25,310 nt of DNA from positions 1-25,310 of IMG/VR virus record IMGVR_UViG_3300030333_003166, one strand, 5' to 3'. The position numbers and the translations under genes are program-made. This stretch comes from a virus. The notes under the pieces were generated by a model. It did not search any database, was not told the DNA's origin, and was given only the letters and a program-made list of their open reading frames with translations. How positions within the stretch are numbered: position 1 is the stretch's first letter; each line of letters opens with the position of its first letter. Below, piece by piece: positions 19,725 through 25,310 of this stretch.

Positions 19725-20371
19725 TAAGGTGTATACCAAATAGTTTCTTCAGGATGTTTAGACGCATCAAAAGCAATAGCGTCCGTTAAATATTTATTTG
19801 CTAAATTAAAATATTCCGCTGCTGTTGTTCCTCCGGTTTCCCCCCGTTCTCTAGCCAACAAAGCTACAGCCATGTGTATTACGGGCGTATGGGGAATTGC
19901 CATTGTGTCCGTTTTAGCTGATAACGCTACAGGCTTTTTAATTACTGTAAAGACTACTGATTCAGTGGCATTAGGTTTTGGATAAAGTTTTACTTTAGTA
20001 TCGTCACTGGAATCAAGACCGTCAAACGTATAATAATTAGGGCTTCCGTCTGCTGGAGTTGCTATGGAATACTTATCGTCAAACCATTTTTGTGTCTGGT
20101 ACTCCATAAACCAATTCTTTGTATCGTTTAAAGCATGTAGGACTTTAGTGCTTTCACCACTGTTTGTTAAGGAATAACTGGATGTACCACTTGATGTAGT
20201 GACTGTTATGTCCGTCCGTAATGCTGACCAATCCCAAGAGTCCTCACACAATTTTTTAGCGTCATTAACAAAATCACCTACCATAGTGGAATAGGTTGTT
20301 TCAGTAATGTCGGAAACTGTGGATTCTCTTAACCGTCTTAGTGTATTATTTACTATATCTAAATATGTCAT
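19724..20371 (-). CDS. tail adaptor (T7 gp11-like tail tubular A) protein
   Basis: 215 aa. The start MTYLDIVNNTLRRLRE, then MVGDFVNDAKKLCEDSWDWSALR, matches the helical N-terminus of gp11/adaptor proteins that join portal to tail; the following strands and a helix-rich end (VIHMAVALLARERGETGGTTAAEYFNLANKYLTDA) also fit. It abuts the 880-aa gene directly. No portal gene is in the window, so its partner lies elsewhere on the genome. Confidence 0.8.
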   Translation of the reverse strand: MTYLDIVNNTLRRLRESTVSDITETTYSTMVGDFVNDAKKLCEDSWDWSALRTDITVTTSSGTSSYSLTNSGESTKVLHALNDTKNWFMEYQTQKWFDDKYSIATPADGSPNYYTFDGLDSSDDTKVKLYPKPNATESVVFTVIKKPVALSAKTDTMAIPHTPVIHMAVALLARERGETGGTTAAEYFNLANKYLTDAIAFDASKHPEETIWYTP

Positions 20372-23014
20372 TTATCCACGACCTTGATTTAAAAAATTAA
20401 AAAAACTAGCTGGAGCTACAGCGTATTGATTGTAAGCGTTGGCAAATTGATTTCGAGCGTCCAACATGCCTGGTTGTTGTCTTTGAGATTGATTAAAAGC
20501 TGTTTGTTGAGGTTGTCCTTCCGTAGAACCTCCTAATAAACCTTGTAAAAATCCTTCAGAACTCATCATTGACATAGGTAAAGCAGCTAAACCTATTTTT
20601 GCTGGGTTCCATTGTGGACCGCCAGTAAACGGAGTAAAGTTAGTTTGACCACTACCTCCACCACCGCCACCGCTTAAATCTAAATCATCCTCGTCATCGT
20701 CACTAGGGGTTCCTGGTCCTGATCCTTTAGGAATACAAGAATCATGTGTTGGTGAGCCATCAACGGTATCAAAAATATAACCTTCTTTACAAGGACCACA
20801 ACGTCCGTCTTCCAAAACTGTTGCATTAGGGTCAGAACAAGTGTATTTAAAGGGTACACAATTTCCTTCTCCGTCTTCCTTATAGCCGCTAATACATTGA
20901 CCACAGCTAGTTTCTCCGGCTCCTATTCCTCTATCTCCAGTTGAAACAGTTACTCTATTTTGTGCTGCACAATCAGGATCAGTGTTTTTACATTCCTCTG
21001 GATTTGCCGCAGCATACTCTGGATTACTACAGTCTTGAACTGGAGTATCAGTATCAGGTACACATAAATCCGTTTCATTTCTATTGTACCCTGAATTACA
21101 TTCACCACAACTTCCGTCAGCATTAACTTGGGAATTAGGATCAGAACACGTTTGTTTTTCTACACACACTCCATCTATATCTACAAAATTTCCTAAACAC
21201 CCACCGCAAGTTGTTGGATCAGCAGGGTTGTCTTGCCTATTTTGTTCGGCACAAGAAGTTCCTTCTACGTCAGGAACACATTTATCTAAAACTGGATCAC
21301 ATTTGTAAGGTACTCCGTCTACGTCAGGACAACCGCCTTCAGGACAACCTAAACTTTGCTCACACACTAAATCAGCATCAATCCAACCACCATTACAAGG
21401 TTTTTCACATCCAGAAGGAGAACTATCGTTTTCTCTTGCTCCTTCACCGTATGTATCGGAACAATAGTTTTCTGTAGGGGTATCTGGAAGCTCACAGGAA
21501 GTTCCATTCCAAGTTCCTCCCCTTTCCGCACATTCTTCTTCTTCAGCAGTTAAATTGGTTTTTGTTACAAGTCCACCTAATACGGAAGAACCAATTATTG
21601 CCCATACCCAAGGAGGCCATTGGCTTGCGTCTGGACCAAATATATCCATAAGGTCATCTAATACTTCCTTAGGTAAATCAGCCCAAGTACATTCTTTAGG
21701 AGTTCCATCAGGTTCTTTACAATTTCCAGTTAAAATATCACCGTATTTTCCTGCTCCTGTTATTTTATCTTCTAAAGTTTCAATTTTACCTATAACTTGT
21801 CCAAGAACGTCTGTACCAATGCCTACAACAGATCCAATAGCACCACCTATTAAATCTCCAGGACTACAAGTATCACTTATACAACAATCTGCGTTTGGCT
21901 GTAAAACACATAAACTATTTGAAATACGTTCCGTTGCTGTACAATCTCTTTCATTTCCATCATCGTCTATTTTTGTACATTCTATTTTACCGGAAATAGT
22001 ATCAAATATACCTCCAACTTTTTGCATCATTTCCCAAATACTAGGAGTTTTAAATATGCCTACACCTAATATTTTAGCCCATTCAGGTAAATTAATAATG
22101 GAAGGAAACATAATCCTAAGATTATCTAAAATTGCTTCAGCATCACAATCACGACCTAGAACACACTCAGCAAAAATGTTATCTAACTCAGCCCAAATAC
22201 CTACATCGTTAGTTATTGGAAACTGTCCATTAGCCTCAACCCAAGAAGCTAAATGTGGATTGTTTTTCATGTCCGGATTATTATTTAATAAATCCGCTAA
22301 TTCATCTACGCTAGTAGCATCTAAAATTTGTTGTCCAAAGTCAGCAGCTTCTTGTTTAGCTACAGTATCACCACCAGAATCCCAATCTTCAACATTTCCA
22401 CCAGCATTAATAAAATCTTGAAACTCATCAATTTTATCGGCAAAGTCAGGATATTGAGATTTAATTTGATTTAGAATGTTAGGTAAAACAGTTTTTTCAA
22501 ACCATTCTCTACCTCCTTCCTGAGTCATTATTTCTTCAATCCATTTAGGAGTACCGCTGAGACTTCCTTGTCCTAACAATCTTCCTAAAGCTTCCCAATC
22601 AGGTTTTCCTTCAGGGAAAAATTCCTTTGAAGTATAACCTATGTTTAAATAATCCCAAATTGCAGGAAATTTATTTACATTGCCTAATAAGTCTGTCCAA
22701 TAATCGTTATTTGGACCATCATAATAACCAGAAGTATCATCAATAATAGTATTTACATTAGCAGGAATATTATTTAATGACGATGCAGGAGATAACATAC
22801 CTGTTGATCTACTTTGTTTGTTTGTATTAGTGTTGGTATTAGTTGCTCTAGTATTAGGAACATTTGTTACAACATTTGGCAAAACAACAGGTACATTAGG
22901 TACAACGGCTGAAACATTAGAAACAGCTTGTGGAACATAAACAGGAATATTTTGACGAACATCAGGAATCCTGTTGTTTAATATTTGCTCTATGTTAACT
23001 GGAAGCCAAGCCAT
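20372..23014 (-). CDS. large cysteine-rich virion-type protein (880 aa)
   Basis: Four zones are visible. Residues 20-75 are a Val/Pro/Asn low-complexity stretch. Residues 110-465 hold a mixed domain, followed near 466-485 by a hydrophobic segment (WVWAIIGSSVLGGLV). Residues about 491-761 hold 28 cysteines, including four repeats of the form C-x(n)-CGxC-x2-G(Y/F)-x(n)-C, similar in spacing to EGF/TNFR-like modules. Then come an acidic linker, SGGGGGGSG and a Gln/Asn-rich end. It is not a known family to me. Its position between holin candidate and adaptor suggests a surface or tail component, perhaps an adhesin; disulfides would form outside the cytoplasm. Confidence 0.6.
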   Translation of the reverse strand: MAWLPVNIEQILNNRIPDVRQNIPVYVPQAVSNVSAVVPNVPVVLPNVVTNVPNTRATNTNTNTNKQSRSTGMLSPASSLNNIPANVNTIIDDTSGYYDGPNNDYWTDLLGNVNKFPAIWDYLNIGYTSKEFFPEGKPDWEALGRLLGQGSLSGTPKWIEEIMTQEGGREWFEKTVLPNILNQIKSQYPDFADKIDEFQDFINAGGNVEDWDSGGDTVAKQEAADFGQQILDATSVDELADLLNNNPDMKNNPHLASWVEANGQFPITNDVGIWAELDNIFAECVLGRDCDAEAILDNLRIMFPSIINLPEWAKILGVGIFKTPSIWEMMQKVGGIFDTISGKIECTKIDDDGNERDCTATERISNSLCVLQPNADCCISDTCSPGDLIGGAIGSVVGIGTDVLGQVIGKIETLEDKITGAGKYGDILTGNCKEPDGTPKECTWADLPKEVLDDLMDIFGPDASQWPPWVWAIIGSSVLGGLVTKTNLTAEEEECAERGGTWNGTSCELPDTPTENYCSDTYGEGARENDSSPSGCEKPCNGGWIDADLVCEQSLGCPEGGCPDVDGVPYKCDPVLDKCVPDVEGTSCAEQNRQDNPADPTTCGGCLGNFVDIDGVCVEKQTCSDPNSQVNADGSCGECNSGYNRNETDLCVPDTDTPVQDCSNPEYAAANPEECKNTDPDCAAQNRVTVSTGDRGIGAGETSCGQCISGYKEDGEGNCVPFKYTCSDPNATVLEDGRCGPCKEGYIFDTVDGSPTHDSCIPKGSGPGTPSDDDEDDLDLSGGGGGGSGQTNFTPFTGGPQWNPAKIGLAALPMSMMSSEGFLQGLLGGSTEGQPQQTAFNQSQRQQPGMLDARNQFANAYNQYAVAPASFFNFLNQGRG

Positions 23015-23361
23015 TATTTCTTACCCCAATTAGATAAACTCTTAAGTCCAAAACTAGCGGCTATAGCCCCACCTAAGAAAGCCTTGTAGTAATCAGGCAT
23101 AGTTTCAAGAACAGCAAACCCACGTTCCACATAAGGAACGATGTCAGGAATAAAAGCCCCAATAAGAGGCAAGCTAAGAATGACAGCAAACCATTCATCC
23201 TTCCAACTATTAGTTGACGCATCTGCTTGTATGGCCTCCCAATCGGCATCAGCTTCTATACGTCTCATCTTGGACGCATGTACAGCCTGTTTTTCCTCAT
23301 GTTTATTCTTTAGGTATCCACCTACAAGATTAGCTACAGGTGATATTAACGTTTGCCACAT
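23014..23361 (-). CDS. putative holin, GTA_holin_3TM-like
   Basis: 115 aa. The N-terminal half is charged and helical (KNKHEEKQAVHASKMRRIEADADWEAIQADASTNSWKDEW), followed by hydrophobic segments FAVILSLPLIGAFIPDIV and YKAFLGGAIAASFGLKSL. This charged-helix plus membrane-pair layout is that of the holin family first described with gene-transfer-agent release. It would permeabilise the inner membrane at lysis. Its start overlaps neither side except for TAATG with the next gene. No muralytic enzyme lies beside it; the SleB enzyme is 20 kb away on the other strand. Confidence 0.7.
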   Translation of the reverse strand: MWQTLISPVANLVGGYLKNKHEEKQAVHASKMRRIEADADWEAIQADASTNSWKDEWFAVILSLPLIGAFIPDIVPYVERGFAVLETMPDYYKAFLGGAIAASFGLKSLSNWGKK

Positions 23362-23362
23362 A

Positions 23363-23548
23363 TTAGTCCCTAAATATTGTTGTTTGTGGAACCATAACAG
23401 GTTTACAGTACGCTGTTACTTTAGCTTCATTGTCTTCCAATCTATCCGCAAAATATCTACAACGGTTAATGTCTCTAAAGTGCATGTTTCTGGTTCTAAC
23501 TTCTTCACCGTCTATAATAACCATAAGTAAAAAAGCCATTGTACTCAT
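23363..23548 (-). CDS. hypothetical small phage protein (61 aa)
   Basis: Begins MSTMAFLLMVIIDGEEVRTRNMHF and continues RDINRCRYFADRL. This sequence type recurs in marine phages near lysis or tail genes but has no assigned function. A hydrophobic N-terminal stretch of about nine residues is too short for a clear membrane segment. It overlaps the upstream gene by ATGA. Confidence 0.65.
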   Translation of the reverse strand: MSTMAFLLMVIIDGEEVRTRNMHFRDINRCRYFADRLEDNEAKVTAYCKPVMVPQTTIFRD

Positions 23549-24018
23549 CGTGAAAAGTTCATTAGTAAATCATAAAAACCGTATATAATCGCACCACTAA
23601 TAAACAAACCAATAGCTATTGTAATAAAATCTAAAACATTTCTTCTTCTGCGTCTTTGTGCGTACACTAGCTTTTCTCTTTTAGCTTTAATGTCCTTACG
23701 CATCTGGATCATTTCACGGTACGTTTCTATTCCGTACCTGATAATTAATAGATCCCTTATTTGTCTCTCCTGTTCCTCTAGTTTCTTTTTCACTATAATG
23801 GAATTTAGAGCCTCTTGTTCAACACTTCCACTGTCAAGTAGTTTACGAAATATAGGTGGTTTTTTGGATTCCTTTTCAGCTTCCTTTATGTCTGAGGCGT
23901 ATCCGTACCACCTTCCAAGCTGGACTGCAACGTCCTCAATTTCCCTACCTCTCGCAACGAGCGTTTGAACGCCCTTAAACGCTGTTGATGCCATACTAAG
24001 GGCAGTAATCGGGTCCAT
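23545..24018 (-). CDS. coiled-coil membrane protein, spanin- or tail-associated candidate (157 aa)
   Basis: Residues 1-60 start MDPITALSMASTAFKGVQTLV and contain IEDVAVQLGRWYGYASDIKEAEKE, a pattern I know from marine phages. Residues 70-120 are a long charged helix (KKKLEEQERQIRDLLIIRYGIETYREMIQMRKDIKAKREKL), then an Arg-run (RRRRR) and a membrane segment near 130-150. Topology suggests a cytoplasmic coiled coil anchored at the C-terminus, which is unlike a normal i-spanin. Function unknown; it clusters with membrane and lysis-type genes. Confidence 0.6.
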   Translation of the reverse strand: MDPITALSMASTAFKGVQTLVARGREIEDVAVQLGRWYGYASDIKEAEKESKKPPIFRKLLDSGSVEQEALNSIIVKKKLEEQERQIRDLLIIRYGIETYREMIQMRKDIKAKREKLVYAQRRRRRNVLDFITIAIGLFISGAIIYGFYDLLMNFSR

Positions 24019-24040
24019 CTAAGCCTCTCTAGTAACATGG

Positions 24041-24298
24041 TTATTTAGGCCATTCATGTAAATACACCGCTGCACCTATAGCTCCTAAGACAACTAAAGT
24101 TATTGCTTTAGTTACGGTACTAATAATACTATTTTGTATTGATCTATAGGTGGATAATAAAGAATGTAACTCATGTACATCCTTAGTAGATAAACCTAAA
24201 TCTACCATAGAGGCTTTTACAGCCTTCTTAGCTGCCCTGTCAATCAATGCTTCTATAACAGGATGCCCTAGTTCAAATTCTTCATCATTTTTTGCCAT
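24041..24298 (-). CDS. small single-pass membrane protein (85 aa)
   Basis: Soluble charged helix first (LGHPVIEALIDRAAKKAVKASM), then a C-terminal membrane segment (ITLVVLGAIGAAVYL) ending in HEWPK. It resembles small phage membrane proteins sometimes annotated as holin-associated, but I cannot assign a family firmly. A second holin or antiholin is a reasonable guess. A 22-base gap separates it from the next gene. Confidence 0.55.
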   Translation of the reverse strand: MAKNDEEFELGHPVIEALIDRAAKKAVKASMVDLGLSTKDVHELHSLLSTYRSIQNSIISTVTKAITLVVLGAIGAAVYLHEWPK

Positions 24299-24300
24299 AG

Positions 24301-25059
24301 TTATTTAGGACACACAGGTAATTCTGTATTTATACCGCCAACACCTATTACTCCATTGTTAGTAGAGTTCACACAATTAACACCTGCAACCCATACTGTA
24401 TTGGAATTGTTTAGTTGTGTTAATATTTCTTCAAGTTTTGCATCGTAATTAGGTACTGAAATATTACCAATGGCATTAAGGATACTTTGGAAATTACTGG
24501 TGTAGTTTATATTGTTTATAGCTTCTAGCACATTTGAATTATCGCCACCGGAAACTCCATTTATACTTGCTAGACCCAATTCTACACTTTGCGCTCCTGC
24601 TTCATTTACAGCGTCAAAGCCACCTAAACCAAGATTTAACATGTTGTCATTGTTTGACCCTAGCATTTCATATAGGGCTGTAGTCTTGTTTCCTTCTTGC
24701 TCTATCCTGGCTAAATTAGAGGTCATAGCGTGTCTAGCAGTTGTCTTTTGTGCGTCTGAGCTTATCCACATAGCTCCTAGTGAACCTACAACTGGTAAAA
24801 CTGCTTTAGACCACTCAAGTGCTGCTGACTGCTGTGGAATAACATTCATATTAGGAGACTGCATTAACGCTAACGCCATGACTGCTGAACCTGCTGCGCT
24901 GTTGTCTCCACTAGCGGCTATTTTACTAAGGGCTTCAGACTTTGCTTGTTGAGCTTGACTCTGAGCAATCGCAATCTTTTCTACAGCTTGGTAATATTCC
25001 ATACCTGCTGTCTGACACCCTGTTACAAATACAATTAATAGTAATCCTAAAAATTTCAT
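24301..25059 (-). CDS. phage-encoded lipoprotein (252 aa)
   Basis: The N-terminus MKFLGLLLIVFVTGC is a lipoprotein signal with lipobox VTGC, so C15 would be lipidated after cleavage. The following 60 residues form an Ala/Gln-rich helix (AIAQSQAQQAKSEALSKIA), then a hydrophobic stretch near 85-100 (VLPVVGSLGAMWIS), an Asn/Gly-rich part and two C-terminal cysteines. It could be an outer-membrane spanin component, although it is longer than usual, or an exclusion lipoprotein. AGAGGA eight bases before the ATG supports the start. Confidence 0.65.
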   Translation of the reverse strand: MKFLGLLLIVFVTGCQTAGMEYYQAVEKIAIAQSQAQQAKSEALSKIAASGDNSAAGSAVMALALMQSPNMNVIPQQSAALEWSKAVLPVVGSLGAMWISSDAQKTTARHAMTSNLARIEQEGNKTTALYEMLGSNNDNMLNLGLGGFDAVNEAGAQSVELGLASINGVSGGDNSNVLEAINNINYTSNFQSILNAIGNISVPNYDAKLEEILTQLNNSNTVWVAGVNCVNSTNNGVIGVGGINTELPVCPK

Positions 25060-25062
25060 TGG

Positions 25063-25287
25063 TTAATCCTCTTTAGGCCAATCTTGTCCTGCCATGACTG
25101 TTGCCAATGCGTCTACATCTGATGCATTAGCTATTGCTGTTTCTAGTCTTGCACATTCTGTTATTACTGCTGCACGATAGGTAGCTGTTGCAGACGGTAT
25201 TGCTACGTCACGTTCTGCTTTTCTGATTACCATCCAATCTGTTTTGGCTAGTAGTTTGTTTGCTGTATCTTTGACTTGAGCAGTCAT
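25063..25287 (-). CDS. tail-assembly-chaperone-like protein, possibly partial (74 aa)
   Basis: The segment ANKLLAKTDWMVIRKAERDVAIPSATATYRAAV follows the LLxxTDWxxxR...YRxAL pattern of phage tail (fibre) assembly chaperones (XkdW/Phage_TAC-like). ATG at 25287 has only a distant AAGG. The frame stays open upstream to the end of the window with no stop, so the real start may lie outside and this entry may be the C-terminal part. Its presence suggests tail-fibre genes just beyond 25310. Confidence 0.6.
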   Translation of the reverse strand: MTAQVKDTANKLLAKTDWMVIRKAERDVAIPSATATYRAAVITECARLETAIANASDVDALATVMAGQDWPKED

Positions 25288-25310
25288 TACAGTTTTTAAA
25301 CCTTGGTTGA

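Noticed and set aside
21555-22421. 288-codon plus-strand ORF opposite the cysteine-rich gene
   Set aside because: Long but Ser/Pro/Ile-rich with no ribosome binding site; typical antisense of a gene using TCA/GGT/GAT codons.

Overview
The window looks like part of a tailed dsDNA phage genome, most likely a short-tailed (podovirus-type, T7-like replication) marine phage. It is AT-rich and densely packed, with almost every gene overlapping or abutting the next. Reasons for this reading: a T7 gp2.5-like single-strand binding protein, a T7 gp4-like primase-helicase, a T7-type family A DNA polymerase, a T7 endonuclease I-like resolvase, a DUF3310 protein, a B12-dependent (class II) ribonucleotide reductase, and an opposing block of tail, ejection and lysis-type genes. 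The host cannot be named. If the four -24/-12 promoters are functional, the host must carry RpoN. No phage RNA polymerase, terminase, portal or capsid gene is in the window.

Layout. 1-297 is a non-coding regulatory leader with four tandem near-perfect sigma-54 promoter matches (1-148), A-rich AAAGTAAAC repeats and a 12-bp palindrome. 298-2915 is a string of small early-type hypothetical genes, including two proteins missed by length cut-offs (1759-1860 and 1867-2034) and a TTG-started zinc-ribbon protein. 2992-3480 is a secreted SleB-type cell wall hydrolase, with a near-identical extended -10 promoter on each side. 3635-13814 is the replication, recombination and nucleotide block: SSB, primase-helicase, a PAPS-reductase-like protein, DNA polymerase, a C5 cytosine methyltransferase with a second ORF nested in its +1 frame, three nucleases, several micro-ORFs, DUF3310, NrdJ and a complete IscU-type Fe-S scaffold.

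The strand then flips with no gap: the stop codon of the last plus-strand gene (13814) touches the stop codon of the last minus-strand gene (13815). From 13815 to 25310 everything is on the minus strand. Read in transcription order this is a tail-assembly-chaperone-like protein, a lipoprotein, small membrane proteins, a holin candidate, an 880-residue cysteine-rich protein, an adaptor-like protein, a nozzle-like protein, a small fibre-like protein and three large helical proteins that are probably ejected internal virion proteins.

How it fits together. The plus-strand genes would copy the genome, degrade and recombine DNA, supply deoxynucleotides through NrdJ using host cobalamin, and modify DNA through the methyltransferase. 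IscU may supply Fe-S clusters to the Cas4/AddB-like nuclease. The minus-strand genes build the tail and ejection apparatus and lyse the cell, with the muralytic enzyme encoded on the opposite strand. I found no tRNA, CRISPR array, insertion sequence or convincing intrinsic terminator.
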